Below are positions 36,463-48,365 of a DNA stretch of 64,000 nucleotides, one piece after another; positions within the stretch are counted from its first letter, which is position 1; the number at the start of each line of letters is the position of its first letter. Location of the stretch: positions 310,001 through 374,000 of the forward strand of contig NZ_JACVAM010000001.1 of the NCBI RefSeq assembly GCF_014851865.1. Reading direction: 5' to 3'. Below the pieces are notes generated by a model that was not told where the DNA came from, did not search any database, and worked only from the letters and a program-made list of their open reading frames with translations. The DNA is from Pseudomonas sp. PDM16 (GTDB lineage: Bacteria > Pseudomonadota > Gammaproteobacteria > Pseudomonadales > Pseudomonadaceae). The position numbers were made by a program, and so were the translations under genes.

Positions 36463-38850
36463 ATGAAACGCAGTCTGACCTTCCTCGCCGTGGCCATTGC
36501 TGCGGCTGCTGTCGGCGTCACCTGGTACACCCAGGACAAACTTCCCGTGCGCGACGGCACCCTGCCCCTCGCCGGCCTGCAGGCCCCGGTAGAGGTACGC
36601 TACGACGAACGCGGCGTGCCACATATCCAGGCACAGAACGAAGCCGATATGTACCGCGCCCTGGGTTTCGTGCATGCCCAGGATCGCCTGTTCCAGATGG
36701 AGATGCTGCGCCGCCTGGCGCGCGGCGAACTGGCGGAGGTACTCGGGCCGAAGCTGGTCGATACCGACCGCCTGTTCCGCACCCTAGGTATCCGCCAGCA
36801 TGCCGACCGCTATGCCCAGACCCTCGACCGCAACAGCCCGGCCGTGAAAGCGCTGCAGGCCTACCTGGAGGGGATCAACCAGTTCCAGGACAGCCGCCCG
36901 GCACCGGTGGAGTTCGACCTGCTGGGCATCGACAAGCGCCCCTTCACTCTCGAAGACACGGTGTCCGTGGCCGGCTACATGGCCTACAGCTTCGCCGCCG
37001 CGTTCCGCACCGAACCGGTGCTGACCTATGTACGTGACCAGTTGGGCAGCGATTACCTCAAGATCTTCGATCTCGAATGGCATCCCGGCGGCGCCGTCGC
37101 GCAGAACCTCAGCGGCTCCGACTGGCAGACACTCAACGGCCTCGCCCACCTCAGCCAGCAGGCGCTGGTCGAGGCGGGCCTGCCGCAGTTCGAAGGCAGC
37201 AACGCCTGGGCCATCTCCGGCAGCCGTACGGCCAGCGGCAAGCCATTGCTGGCCGGCGACCCGCACATCCGCTTTGCGGTGCCGGCGGTGTGGTACGAGG
37301 CTCAGCTGAGCTACCCGGGTTTCGAGCTGTATGGCCACCACCAGGCACTCAACCCCTACGCCTCGCTGGGTCACAACCGGCAGTTCGCCTGGAGCCTGAC
37401 CATGTTCCAGAACGACGATCTCGACCTGATCGCCGAGAAGGTCAATCCGGACAACCCCCAGCAGGTATCGATCAATGGCCAGTGGCTAGACCTGGAAAGC
37501 CGCACGGAGACCATCCGAGTCAAAGGTGCCGAGGATGTGACCGTCACCCTGCGCCGCTCACCCCACGGCCCCATCGTCAACGATGCCCTCGGCGCCAACG
37601 CGGGCCAGACGCCGATTGCCATGTGGTGGGCCTTCCTGGAAACCGAGAACCCGATCCTTGAGGCCTTCTACCAGCTCAATCGCGCCGACAGCCTGGACAA
37701 GGCCCGCGCTGCCACCGCAAAGATTCATTCGCCAGGTCTCAACGTGGTGTACGCCAACGCTGGCGGCGACATCGGCTGGTGGGCCGCGGCCAAGCTGCCA
37801 CAGCGCCCGGCAGGAGTGAACCCGAGCTTTATCCTCGATGGCGCCAGCGGCGAGGCGGACAAGCCCGGTTACCTGCCATTCAGCGCCAATCCGCAGGAGG
37901 AAAATCCCCCGCGCGGCTATATTGTCTCCGCCAACTACCAGCCGGCATCGCCGACCGGAGTGAGCATCCCCGGTTACTACAACCTCGCCGACCGCGGCGA
38001 GCGCCTGAACCAGCGCCTGGCCCAGCCGGACATGAAGTGGGACACGCAGAACAGCCAGGCCCTGCAGTTGGACGACGGCACCGGCTACGGCCAGCGCCTG
38101 CTGGCGCCGATCCTCGACGACCTACGCGCTGCCACAGCGGACGAGGCGGAGCGCGCCCTGGTCGAGCAACTGGCCGCCTGGGACGGTAGCCACCCGCTGC
38201 AGTCGACCGCAGCCACCCTGTTCAACCAGCTGACCTTCGAGCTGGCCAACCAGGCCATGCACGACGAGCTGGGCGACGCCTTCTTCGACAGCCTGCTGCA
38301 GACCCGCGTGCTCGATGTGGCACTACCGCGCCTGACCGCCGATGCTGATTCCGCCTGGTGGGACAAGCGTGGCACTGAGGCCGTGGAGAACCGCGCTGAT
38401 ACGGTCAAGGCAGCCTGGCAGGCCAGCCTCGCTCATCTGCGCCAGAGCTTCGGTACGGACAGCAGCCAGTGGGCCTGGGGCAAGGGCCACACGCTGACCC
38501 ATGAACATCCACTGGGCGCACAGAAGCCGCTGAACCTGCTGTTCAACGTCGGCCCCTTCGCCGCACCGGGCGGCCACGAAGTACCGAACAACCTGTCGCA
38601 CCGCGTCGGCCCGGCACCCTGGTCGGTGGTCTACGGCCCCTCGACCCGTCGCCTGATCGATATGGCCGATGCCAGCAAGGGCCTGGGCATCAACCCGGTT
38701 GGCCAGAGCGGCGTACCGTTCGACCAACACTACGCCGACCAGGCCGAAGCCTATATCAGCGGCCAGTATGTGCCGATGCACTTCACCGACGACGAGGTAC
38801 AGGCCAATACCCGCAGCACGCTGAAGCTGCAGCCGACCGAAGCGCCGTAG
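36463..38850 (+). CDS. hacB: Penicillin acylase family N-acyl-homoserine lactone acylase (HacB-like)
   Basis: 795-residue Ntn hydrolase precursor. N-terminal signal segment (residues 1-23), alpha subunit, spacer, then beta subunit starting at the catalytic serine in EGSNAWAISGSR (Ser246), which becomes N-terminal after self-cleavage. GGHEVPNNLSHRVGPAPW and RLIDMADA near the C-terminus are typical. It corresponds to PA0305 (HacB), a periplasmic acylase cleaving long-chain acyl-homoserine lactones. AAGGAG upstream of the ATG. Specificity cannot be read from sequence. Confidence 0.85.
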   Translation: MKRSLTFLAVAIAAAAVGVTWYTQDKLPVRDGTLPLAGLQAPVEVRYDERGVPHIQAQNEADMYRALGFVHAQDRLFQMEMLRRLARGELAEVLGPKLVDTDRLFRTLGIRQHADRYAQTLDRNSPAVKALQAYLEGINQFQDSRPAPVEFDLLGIDKRPFTLEDTVSVAGYMAYSFAAAFRTEPVLTYVRDQLGSDYLKIFDLEWHPGGAVAQNLSGSDWQTLNGLAHLSQQALVEAGLPQFEGSNAWAISGSRTASGKPLLAGDPHIRFAVPAVWYEAQLSYPGFELYGHHQALNPYASLGHNRQFAWSLTMFQNDDLDLIAEKVNPDNPQQVSINGQWLDLESRTETIRVKGAEDVTVTLRRSPHGPIVNDALGANAGQTPIAMWWAFLETENPILEAFYQLNRADSLDKARAATAKIHSPGLNVVYANAGGDIGWWAAAKLPQRPAGVNPSFILDGASGEADKPGYLPFSANPQEENPPRGYIVSANYQPASPTGVSIPGYYNLADRGERLNQRLAQPDMKWDTQNSQALQLDDGTGYGQRLLAPILDDLRAATADEAERALVEQLAAWDGSHPLQSTAATLFNQLTFELANQAMHDELGDAFFDSLLQTRVLDVALPRLTADADSAWWDKRGTEAVENRADTVKAAWQASLAHLRQSFGTDSSQWAWGKGHTLTHEHPLGAQKPLNLLFNVGPFAAPGGHEVPNNLSHRVGPAPWSVVYGPSTRRLIDMADASKGLGINPVGQSGVPFDQHYADQAEAYISGQYVPMHFTDDEVQANTRSTLKLQPTEAP

Positions 38851-38910
38851 GATGCACCGTGTACAACCTACGCGGCAGGCAGAAAGATTTGATCTGCCCT
38901 GTGCAGCATG

Positions 38911-38938
38911 AAAAAGGCCACCCGAAGGTGGCCTTTTT
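38911..38938. terminator. Bidirectional terminator between hacB and spuH
   Basis: AAAAAGGCCACC-CGAA-GGTGGCCTTTTT: perfect 12-pair stem with A and T tracts on both sides, serving both convergent transcripts. Confidence 0.92.
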
Positions 38939-38954
38939 CTTGGGTAGGAAACGG

Positions 38955-39833
38955 TCAGGCAGCCTGAGCCGGTTTCCAGTTGGAGCTGGTGGCCTCCTCG
39001 GCCATGGACTCCATCGCTTGCTGGATGGCGCGCTTGCGGCGCTCCTCGGCACGGCGGGCGAAGAACCAGGCGAAGAAGGTGAAGATCGACACGGTCAGCA
39101 GGATCAGGCTGGCGATCGCGTTGATCTCCGGCTTCACGCCCAGGCGCACGGCGGAGAACACTTCCATCGGCAGGGTTGTGGAGCCAGGACCGGACACGAA
39201 GCTGGCCAACACCAGGTCGTCCAGCGACAGGGCGAAGGACATCATGCCGCCGGCCGCCAGGGACGGCGCGATCATCGGGATGGTGATCAGGAAGAACACC
39301 TTCCACGGCTTGGCGCCCAGGTCCATGGCTGCCTCTTCGATCGACAGGTCCAGCTCCCTCAGGCGCGCCGACACCACCACCGCCACGTAGGCCGAGCAGA
39401 AAGTGGTGTGGGCGATCCAGATGGTCAGGATGCCGCGCTCGGCAGGCCAGCCGATCAACTGGGCCATCGCCACGAACAGCAGCAGCAGCGACAGACCGGT
39501 GATCACTTCCGGCATGACCAGTGGCGCGGTAACCAGGCCGCCGAACAAGGTGCGCCCCTTGAAGCGAGTGACCCGAGTCAGCACGAAGGCCGCCAGAGTA
39601 CCCAGCGCCACCGCAGCGACCGCGGTATAGAGGGCGATCTCCAGGGAGCGCAGCACCGAGCCCATCAGCTGGCTGTTGTCGAGCAGGCCGGCGTACCACT
39701 TCACCGACCAGCCCCCCCAGACGGTGACCAGCTTGGAGGCATTGAAGGAGTAGATGACCATGATCAGCATGGGCAGGTAGATGAACAGCAGACCTACCCA
39801 GAGCATGATGTAGGAGAAGCTCAGCTTTTTCAT
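38955..39833 (-). CDS. spuH: Polyamine ABC transporter permease SpuH
   Basis: 292-residue PotI-type inner-membrane permease; about six hydrophobic segments and the EAA loop SIEEAAMDLGAKPWKVFFLITIP (near residues 165-187). Last gene of spuABCDEFGH (PA0304), with a strong terminator after it. With SpuG it forms the channel through which SpuD- or SpuE-bound polyamine passes. The C-terminus is charged and cytosolic. Confidence 0.93.
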   Translation of the reverse strand: MKKLSFSYIMLWVGLLFIYLPMLIMVIYSFNASKLVTVWGGWSVKWYAGLLDNSQLMGSVLRSLEIALYTAVAAVALGTLAAFVLTRVTRFKGRTLFGGLVTAPLVMPEVITGLSLLLLFVAMAQLIGWPAERGILTIWIAHTTFCSAYVAVVVSARLRELDLSIEEAAMDLGAKPWKVFFLITIPMIAPSLAAGGMMSFALSLDDLVLASFVSGPGSTTLPMEVFSAVRLGVKPEINAIASLILLTVSIFTFFAWFFARRAEERRKRAIQQAMESMAEEATSSNWKPAQAA

Positions 39834-39915
39834 GCGCGGCTCTCCATTTCAGTGGCCCGTTTCAGCGTTTGAAAGCCGGTCGAACAGATGGCCCGGCACG
39901 ACAGTGTCATGTTGC

Positions 39916-40824
39916 TCATGCTCGACCCTCCATTTCCTTGGCCTGGTTACGGTTGAACAGGATGATGGGCACGATCAGGATCGCCAGCATCACCACCGCC
40001 AGGGCGGATGCCACCGGCCAGTCGCGGTTGTTGAAGAACTCCTGCCACAGCACCTTGCCGATCATCAGGGTCTCCGGGCCGCCGAGCAGTTCGGGGATGA
40101 CGAACTCACCCACCACCGGAATGAACACCAGCATGCTGCCGGCGATGATGCCGTTCTTGGACAGCGGTACGGTGATCTTCCAGAAGCTGTTGAAGTTGCT
40201 CGAGCCCAGGTCGGAAGCTGCTTCCAGCAGACTCATGTCGTGCTTGACCAGGTTGGCGTAGAGCGGCAGCACCATGAACGGCAGGTACGAGTAGACGATG
40301 CCGATGTACACCGCGAGGTTGGTGTTGAGGATCTGCAGCGGCTCGTTGATCACCCCGATCATCTGCAGGAAGCCATTGAGCAGGCCGTTGTTGCTGAGGA
40401 TGCCCATCCAGGCATAGACGCGAATCAGGATCGCGGTCCAGGTCGGCATCATGATCAGCAGCAGCAGAACGGTCTGTGCTTCCTTGCTGGAACGGGCGAT
40501 GGAGTAGGCCATCGGGTAGCCGATCAGCAGGCAGAGGATGGTGCTGAAGAACGCCATCTTCAGCGAGCCCAGATAGGCCGCCAGATACAGCTCGTCCTCG
40601 GTGAGGAAGATGTAGTTGCCGATGTTCAGCACGATCGACAGCTGATTGTCGGCCCAGCTGTAGATATCGGTGTACGGCGGGATGGCCACGTCGGCTTCGG
40701 CGAAGCTGATCTTCAGGACGATGAAGAATGGCAGCAGGAAGAACAGGAACAACCAGAAGAACGGCACACCGATCACGGCATGCCGCCCGCTGGGCAGATA
40801 GCGCTTCAGTTTGCCGATTCTCAT
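39916..40824 (-). CDS. spuG: Polyamine ABC transporter permease SpuG
   Basis: 302-residue PotH-type permease with the EAA loop LLEAASDLGSSNFNSFWKITVP. Start 40824 (MRIGKLKRYLPSGRHAVIG) overlaps the spuF stop (ATGA); the frame open to 41007 is an overlap with spuF. Eighty-two bases separate it from spuH. It corresponds to PA0303. Confidence 0.93.
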   Translation of the reverse strand: MRIGKLKRYLPSGRHAVIGVPFFWLFLFFLLPFFIVLKISFAEADVAIPPYTDIYSWADNQLSIVLNIGNYIFLTEDELYLAAYLGSLKMAFFSTILCLLIGYPMAYSIARSSKEAQTVLLLLIMMPTWTAILIRVYAWMGILSNNGLLNGFLQMIGVINEPLQILNTNLAVYIGIVYSYLPFMVLPLYANLVKHDMSLLEAASDLGSSNFNSFWKITVPLSKNGIIAGSMLVFIPVVGEFVIPELLGGPETLMIGKVLWQEFFNNRDWPVASALAVVMLAILIVPIILFNRNQAKEMEGRA

Positions 40825-41975
40825 GATTGCAGTACCACGCCGCTGTCGTCTTCCCAGTACACCACCACGTTGTCGTCCCAGGTCGGACGCTTGCCGCGGC
40901 GTTCGGCGTTGGCGATGAAGCACTGCACGATCTGCCCCGAGGCCAGTTTGACGTGGTACACCGAGTGGCCGCCCAGGTAGGCGATGTCGTGCACGGTACC
41001 GTTGCACCAGTTGTAGTTCGGGTGCTCGTGGTCTTCCGGCAGGGTGGTGGCCATCAGCAGCTTTTCCGGACGCAATGCGTAGGTCACCGACTTGCTCTCG
41101 GCACGGGTGGTGACGCCGTGGCCGATGTAGATCGGCTTGTCCAGCTGCGGGCAGTCGATGATCGCGTGGTCGGCCTCGTCGGTGGTGATCACGCCATCGA
41201 ACAGGTTGACGTTGCCGATGAACTCGCAGACCAGGCGGCTGGCCGGGGTCTCGTAGATATCGATCGGGCTACCGGTCTGGGCGATCCAGCCGAGGTGCAT
41301 GATGGAGATGCGCTGGGCCATGGTCATGGCCTCTTCCTGGTCATGGGTCACCATCACGCAGGTCACGCCCACGCGCTCGATGATTTCCACCAGCTCCAAC
41401 TGCATCTGCGAACGCAGCTTCTTGTCCAGGGCCCCCATCGGCTCGTCGAGCAGCAGCAGCTTCGGACGCTTGGCCAGCGAACGAGCCAAGGCCACGCGCT
41501 GGCGCTGACCACCGGACAGCTGGTGCGGTTTGCGCTTGGCGTACTGGGTCATGTGCACCAGCTTGAGCATCTCGGCGACACGCTCGTCGATCTCGGCCTG
41601 GGGCAGCTTGTCCTGCTTGAGGCCGAAGGCGATGTTCTGCGCCACGGTCATGTGCGGGAACAGCGCGTAGGACTGGAACATCATGTTGATCGGCCGCTCG
41701 TAGGGCGGCATGTCGGTGATATCGACACCATCGAGCAGGATACGACCCTCGGTGGGGCGTTCGAAGCCGGCAAGCATGCGCAGCAGGGTCGATTTACCCG
41801 AGCCGGAGCCGCCGAGCAGGGCGAAGATCTCGCCCTTGTTGATGGTCAGCGAGACATCGTCAACGGCGATGGTCTCATCGAATTTCTTGGTCACGCGGTC
41901 GATCTTGACCAGCACCTCTTTGGGTTGCTGGTTGCCCTCGAGGGCTTTCTTGTAGGCGCTGGAGGCAACAGCCAT
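40821..41975 (-). CDS. spuF: Polyamine ABC transporter ATP-binding protein SpuF
   Basis: 384-residue PotG-type ATPase: Walker A GGSGSGKST, signature LSGGQRQRVALARSL, Walker B LLLLDEPMGALDKKL, switch His [10 protein letters not shown], then a TOBE domain. ATG 41975 (MAVASSAYKK) has GGGAG ten bases upstream; TTG 41981 is less likely. It corresponds to PA0302 and energises uptake by SpuGH. Confidence 0.94.
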   Translation of the reverse strand: MAVASSAYKKALEGNQQPKEVLVKIDRVTKKFDETIAVDDVSLTINKGEIFALLGGSGSGKSTLLRMLAGFERPTEGRILLDGVDITDMPPYERPINMMFQSYALFPHMTVAQNIAFGLKQDKLPQAEIDERVAEMLKLVHMTQYAKRKPHQLSGGQRQRVALARSLAKRPKLLLLDEPMGALDKKLRSQMQLELVEIIERVGVTCVMVTHDQEEAMTMAQRISIMHLGWIAQTGSPIDIYETPASRLVCEFIGNVNLFDGVITTDEADHAIIDCPQLDKPIYIGHGVTTRAESKSVTYALRPEKLLMATTLPEDHEHPNYNWCNGTVHDIAYLGGHSVYHVKLASGQIVQCFIANAERRGKRPTWDDNVVVYWEDDSGVVLQS

Positions 41976-42003
41976 TTCCAAAACTCCCGGAAAAAGAAAT
42001 CGC

Positions 42004-42022
42004 GCCCGGCCAACGGCCGGGC
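42004..42022 (-). other. Intercistronic hairpin spuE/spuF
   Basis: GCCCGGCC-AAC-GGCCGGGC, a perfect eight-pair stem eight bases after the spuE stop, without a T tract. Likely an mRNA 3'-end stabiliser or partial attenuator. Confidence 0.6.
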
Positions 42023-42029
42023 CATGAAC

Positions 42030-43127
<1,098 letters not shown>

Positions 43128-43299
43128 TCAGTCCTCTTTTTTGTTGATCTAGCGAAGTGCCAACGCACTCCGGGGGTGGTGGAAATGCTGTGTTCTATCC
43201 CTGGCGCCCATGCCGATCGCCCAGCCGCCCTCGCACGGAGCTGTGTGGGGCTCGTGTGTAACGGTAGTCGTGGTGGGTCATGGGACCTCCTGGCGGTTG

Positions 43300-43323
43300 C
43301 TCCGGCGGGAGCACCCGCCGGAG
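43300..43323 (-). other. Intercistronic hairpin spuD/spuE
   Basis: CTCCGGCGGG-AGCA-CCCGCCGGAG: perfect ten-pair stem 15 bases after the spuD stop, no T tract. It could raise SpuD levels by protecting the upstream message. The rest of the 214-base spuD-spuE gap shows no gene. Confidence 0.65.
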
Positions 43324-43338
43324 GGTGTCTCGTGTGGC

Positions 43339-44559
<1,221 letters not shown>

Positions 44560-45933
44560 TTACGCCAGCACTGCCCGGGCCGTCAGATCCAGGCATTTGC
44601 GCGCCTTTTCGACCAGCTCGTCGATCTCGCTTTTGCTGATCACCAGCGGCGGCGCGATGATCATGGTGTCGCCCACGGCACGCATGATCAGTCCGTTCTC
44701 GAAGCAGTGGCCGCGACAGATCATGCCGACGCCCATTTCGCTCGGGAAACGCTCGCGGGTCTGCTTGTTCTTCGCCAGTTCGATGGCGCCGAGCATGCCC
44801 ACACCGCGGACTTCGCCCACCAGCGGATGATCCGCCAGCTCACGCAAACGCTTTTGCAAATAAGGTGCCGTTTCGCTCTGCACCCGCTCGATAATTTTTT
44901 CTTCTTTCAAGATGCGCAGGTTGGCCAGGCCGACGGCGGCGGCCACTGGGTGACCGGAGTAGGTGAAGCCGTGGTTGAAGTCACCGGCGGTGTTGATCAC
45001 CTGGTACACCTTGTCGCTGACGATCAGGCCACCCATCGGCACGTAGCCGCTGGTCATGCCCTTGGCGATGGTCATCAGGTCGGGCTTGTTGCCGTAGAAC
45101 TCACTGGCGAACCACTCGCCGGTACGCCCGAAGCCGCAGATCACTTCGTCGGCGACAAACAGGATGTCGTACTTGGCGAGGATCTCGCGGATGCGCGGCC
45201 AGTAGCTGTCCGGCGGAATGATCACGCCACCCGCGCCCTGGATCGGCTCGGCGATGAAGGCCGCGACGTTGTCTTCGCCAACTTCGAGAATCTTCTTTTC
45301 CAGCTGGTCGGCGGCCCACACGCCGAACTCTTCCGGGCTCATGTCGCCACCCTCGCCGAACCAGTACGGCTGCGGGATGTGCACGATGCCGGGGATCGGC
45401 AGGTCGCCCTGCTCGTGCATGTACTTCATGCCGCCCAGGCTGGCGCCGGCCACGGTGGAGCCGTGATAACCGTTATGACGGCTGATGATCACCTTCTTGC
45501 TCGGCTGGCCCTTGCTCGCCCAGTAGTGGCGGACCATGCGCAGCATGGTGTCGTTGCCTTCCGAGCCAGAGCCGGTGAAGAACACATGGTTCATACCTTC
45601 CGGCGCAACGTCGGCGATGGCCTTGGCCAGTTCCAGGGCAGGCGGGTGGGCGGTCTGGAAGAAGGTGTTATAGAAAGGCAGCTCGCGCATCTGCGCGGCA
45701 GCAGCCTCGACCAGTTCTTCGCGGCCATAACCGACGGCAACGCACCAGAGGCCGGCCATGCCATCGAGAATCTTGTTGCCTTCGCTGTCCCAGAGGTACA
45801 CGCCGTCGGCCTTAGTAATGATGCGCGGGCCCTTCTCGTGCAGCTGCTGGTAGTCGCTGAACGGCGCAAGATGGTGCTCACGGCTCATGGCCTGCCACTC
45901 GCGGGTTTTCGGGTTGTTCGCTTGGTTAGTCAT
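44560..45933 (-). CDS. spuC: Polyamine:pyruvate aminotransferase SpuC
   Basis: 457-residue class III PLP aminotransferase. The PLP lysine is K291 in [12 protein letters not shown]; cofactor-binding segments [11 protein letters not shown] (about 120-130), HNGYHGST and [14 protein letters not shown] are intact. It transfers the amino group of putrescine or cadaverine to pyruvate, the transaminase branch of polyamine catabolism (PA0299). Sixty bases after spuB, with a hairpin between. Confidence 0.95.
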   Translation of the reverse strand: MTNQANNPKTREWQAMSREHHLAPFSDYQQLHEKGPRIITKADGVYLWDSEGNKILDGMAGLWCVAVGYGREELVEAAAAQMRELPFYNTFFQTAHPPALELAKAIADVAPEGMNHVFFTGSGSEGNDTMLRMVRHYWASKGQPSKKVIISRHNGYHGSTVAGASLGGMKYMHEQGDLPIPGIVHIPQPYWFGEGGDMSPEEFGVWAADQLEKKILEVGEDNVAAFIAEPIQGAGGVIIPPDSYWPRIREILAKYDILFVADEVICGFGRTGEWFASEFYGNKPDLMTIAKGMTSGYVPMGGLIVSDKVYQVINTAGDFNHGFTYSGHPVAAAVGLANLRILKEEKIIERVQSETAPYLQKRLRELADHPLVGEVRGVGMLGAIELAKNKQTRERFPSEMGVGMICRGHCFENGLIMRAVGDTMIIAPPLVISKSEIDELVEKARKCLDLTARAVLA

Positions 45934-45961
45934 TCTTCACCTCAGATTACGCATCCGGTCG

Positions 45962-45986
45962 GGGTGCCGGCTCATGCCCGGCACCC
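45962..45986 (-). other. Intercistronic hairpin spuB/spuC
   Basis: GGGTGCCGG-CTCATGC-CCGGCACCC, a perfect nine-pair stem seven bases past the spuB stop codon, no T tract. Confidence 0.6.
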
Positions 45987-45993
45987 GCTCCCA

Positions 45994-47352
45994 TCAGACG
46001 GAGAGCAGCAGGAACTCGCGCTCCCAGGAGCTGATCACCCGCTTAAAGTTTTCATGCTCGGCGCGCTTCACCGCGACATAGCCGCGGACGAACTTCTCGC
46101 CCAGGTACTTCTCGGCGACCTTGCAGGCCTCCATGCGCTCCAGCGCGCTTTCGATGGTCACCGGCAGACGCAGGTTGCGACGCTCATAGCCACGCCCCTT
46201 GACCGGCGCGCTGGGCTTGAGGCCCTCGACCATGCCGATGTAGCCGCACAGCAGCGAGGCAGCCAGCACCAAATAGGGGTTGGCGTCGGCACCGGCCAGG
46301 CGGTTTTCCACGCGGCGGTTCTGTGGACCGGCTTCCGGCACGCGCAAGCCCACGGTGCGGTTCTCCTCGCCCCATTCCACGTTCACCGGCGCCGAGGTAT
46401 CGGGCAGGAAGCGGCGGAACGAGTTGACGTTCGGCGCGAACAGCGGCAACACCTCGGGGATGTACTTCTGCAGGCCGCCAATGTGATGGAGGAACAGCTC
46501 GCTCATGGTGCCGTCAGCGTTGGAGAACAGGTTTTTGCCGGTCTTGATGTCCACCACGCTCTGGTGGATGTGCATGGCGCTGCCCGGCTGGTCGGTGATC
46601 GGCTTGGCCATGAAGGTGGCCGCCACGTCATGCTTGAGCGCGGCCTCACGCATGGTGCGCTTGAACACGGTGATCTGGTCAGCCAGGTGCAGGGCATCGC
46701 CATGACGGAAGTTGATCTCCATCTGCGCCGGACCGTCTTCGTGAATCAGGGTATCGAGGTCCAGATCCTGCAGCTCGCACCAGTCGTAGACGTCTTCGAA
46801 CAGCGGGTCGAACTCGTTCGCCGCGTCGATGGAGAACGACTGACGACCGACTTCCGGGCGACCGGAGCGGCCCATCGGCGCCTCCAGGGGGAAGTCCGGG
46901 TCGCTGTTGCGCTTGGTCAGATAGAACTCCATCTCCGGCGCGACGATCGGCTTCCAGCCCTTGTCCGCATAGAGTTTGAGGATGTTCTTGAGGATGTTGC
47001 GCGGGGACAGCTCGATCGGGTTGCCCTGCTTGTCGAAGGTGTCGTGGATCACCATCGCAGTGGGCTCGATGGCCCAGGGTACGAGGAACACGGCGTTCTC
47101 GTCCGGGCGGCAGAACATGTCGATGTCCGCCTCGTCGAGCAGCTCGTAATAGATGTCGTCCTCGACGTAGTCGCCGGTCACGGTCTGCAGCAGCACACTC
47201 TCGGGAAGGCGCATGCCCTTCTCGTCGAGGAACTTGTTGGTCGGCGAGATCTTGCCGCGCGCAATGCCGGTAAGATCGCTGATCAAGCATTCAACTTCGG
47301 TGATTTTGCGTTCTTTCAGCCAGCTGGTGAGCTGGTCTAACTTGGTACTCAT
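45994..47352 (-). CDS. spuB: Gamma-glutamylpolyamine synthetase SpuB
   Basis: 452-residue glutamine-synthetase-fold ligase (PuuA/PauA type) that joins glutamate to a polyamine using ATP. VECLISDLTGIARGKISP at the N-terminus, metal/ATP region EMEFYLTKRN (about 140-149), GSAMHIHQSV (about 256-265), NSFRRF and ENRTVGLRVPEAGPQNRRVE (about 330-349). Paralogue of SpuI in this window. Second gene of the operon after spuA (PA0298). Confidence 0.93.
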   Translation of the reverse strand: MSTKLDQLTSWLKERKITEVECLISDLTGIARGKISPTNKFLDEKGMRLPESVLLQTVTGDYVEDDIYYELLDEADIDMFCRPDENAVFLVPWAIEPTAMVIHDTFDKQGNPIELSPRNILKNILKLYADKGWKPIVAPEMEFYLTKRNSDPDFPLEAPMGRSGRPEVGRQSFSIDAANEFDPLFEDVYDWCELQDLDLDTLIHEDGPAQMEINFRHGDALHLADQITVFKRTMREAALKHDVAATFMAKPITDQPGSAMHIHQSVVDIKTGKNLFSNADGTMSELFLHHIGGLQKYIPEVLPLFAPNVNSFRRFLPDTSAPVNVEWGEENRTVGLRVPEAGPQNRRVENRLAGADANPYLVLAASLLCGYIGMVEGLKPSAPVKGRGYERRNLRLPVTIESALERMEACKVAEKYLGEKFVRGYVAVKRAEHENFKRVISSWEREFLLLSV

Positions 47353-47439
47353 AGAGACCTCAGGGTTGTAGAGCGGCTACTGCGGACCGGCTAAAGCCTA
47401 GCGAAACCTCCGAGTTTCACCGACCGGTTGCTCACCTAC

Positions 47440-48192
47440 TCAGCGTTGTCCCGCCCTCTTCCTGCATGCCTCACCAAAGGCCTGGAAGATGGCGAGATAA
47501 TTCGGGTTGGATCCTACCTGCCACTCCGGATGCCACTGCACCCCTAGAGCGAAGCTCGGCGCACCTTCGACGGAGAAAGCTTCGATCAACCCGTCAGGCG
47601 CCAGTGCTTCTACGCGAAGGCCCGGCGCCAGACGCTGAACGCCCTGGCCATGAATGGAATTGACTCTGATCTCGTCCGGCAAGCCGAGGCCGGCGAGCAC
47701 CCCGCCCGTCTGCACACGCACGGTGTGACGGGGGGCATATTGCACTTCGACCGGCTCGTCAGCCGGTTCGCGGTGGTCCATCAGGCCGGCCACTTCCTGC
47801 ACACGCTGGTGCAGACTGCCACCGAAGGCCACGTTCATTTCCTGGAAGCCGCGACAGATGCCCAGCACCGGAATCCCGGCCGCGATGGCCTTGCGGATCA
47901 GCGGCAGGGTGGTGGCGTCGCGGGAAGTATCGTGGTGCGTGCCGGGCGCGCTGGCCGGGCCACTATAATGATGGGGCTCGACATTGGACGGCGAGCCGGT
48001 GAACAGCAGACCATCGACGCTGGCCAGCAAGGTGTCCTGATCGATCAGATCGCCCAGCGCCGGAATCACCAGGGGCAGCCCTTCGGCTCCTACCGCCACC
48101 GCGCGAACGTATTTGTCGCCGACGATGTGATTGGAATGAAGGCCGACCTGCTTGGTGCAGGCGGTGACGCCGATGATCGGCAGGCGCAACAT
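47440..48192 (-). CDS. spuA: Gamma-glutamyl-GABA hydrolase SpuA (class I glutamine amidotransferase-like)
   Basis: 250-residue PuuD-type hydrolase. Nucleophile Cys113 in GICRGFQEMN; His and Glu in ALGVQWHPEWQ near residue 220. It releases GABA from gamma-glutamyl-GABA in the polyamine pathway (PA0297). First gene of spuABCDEFGH; diverges from spuI across a 276-base regulatory interval. Confidence 0.93.
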   Translation of the reverse strand: MLRLPIIGVTACTKQVGLHSNHIVGDKYVRAVAVGAEGLPLVIPALGDLIDQDTLLASVDGLLFTGSPSNVEPHHYSGPASAPGTHHDTSRDATTLPLIRKAIAAGIPVLGICRGFQEMNVAFGGSLHQRVQEVAGLMDHREPADEPVEVQYAPRHTVRVQTGGVLAGLGLPDEIRVNSIHGQGVQRLAPGLRVEALAPDGLIEAFSVEGAPSFALGVQWHPEWQVGSNPNYLAIFQAFGEACRKRAGQR

Positions 48193-48239
48193 GGGACACC
48201 CGTTCTTATGCTGTTGTCAGGTGAGGCCGAGATTAGCCT

Positions 48240-48280
48240 TGTTCAATTTATTACACAATAGGGCTGTAAAAAATTGAACA
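48240..48280. promoter_or_regulatory. Inverted repeat TGTTCAATTTWTTA between spuA and spuI (PauR operator candidate)
   Basis: TGTTCAATTTATTA (48240-48253) and TAAAAAATTGAACA (48267-48280) are inverted repeats matching at 13 of 14 positions, 13 bases apart, 48 bases upstream of spuA. The half site AAATTGAACA resembles the E. coli PuuR site (AATATAATGAACA). PauR is the PuuR-like repressor of polyamine genes in P. aeruginosa, so a PauR operator is inferred. Confidence 0.6.
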
Positions 48281-48303
48281 CGCCCCGCTGAGCACCGCTA
48301 GAG

Positions 48304-48365
48304 ACGGGGCTATGGAGCCGGTCAAAGGGGCCTGAAATGCCCCAAAACTGGCCATCGAGCCCCGT
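48304..48365. promoter_or_regulatory. Three-tier nested hairpin in the spuA-spuI interval
   Basis: ACGGGGCT (48304-48311) pairs with AGCCCCGT (48358-48365); inside it GCCGGT (48317-48322) with ACTGGC (48347-48352); innermost GGGGC (48327-48331) with GCCCC (48339-48343). AGCCCCG overlaps an alternative hairpin CCCCG-TTT-CGGGG (48360-48372). It could act as leader RNA for spuI or simply be a DNA palindrome; no T tract follows. Confidence 0.5.
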
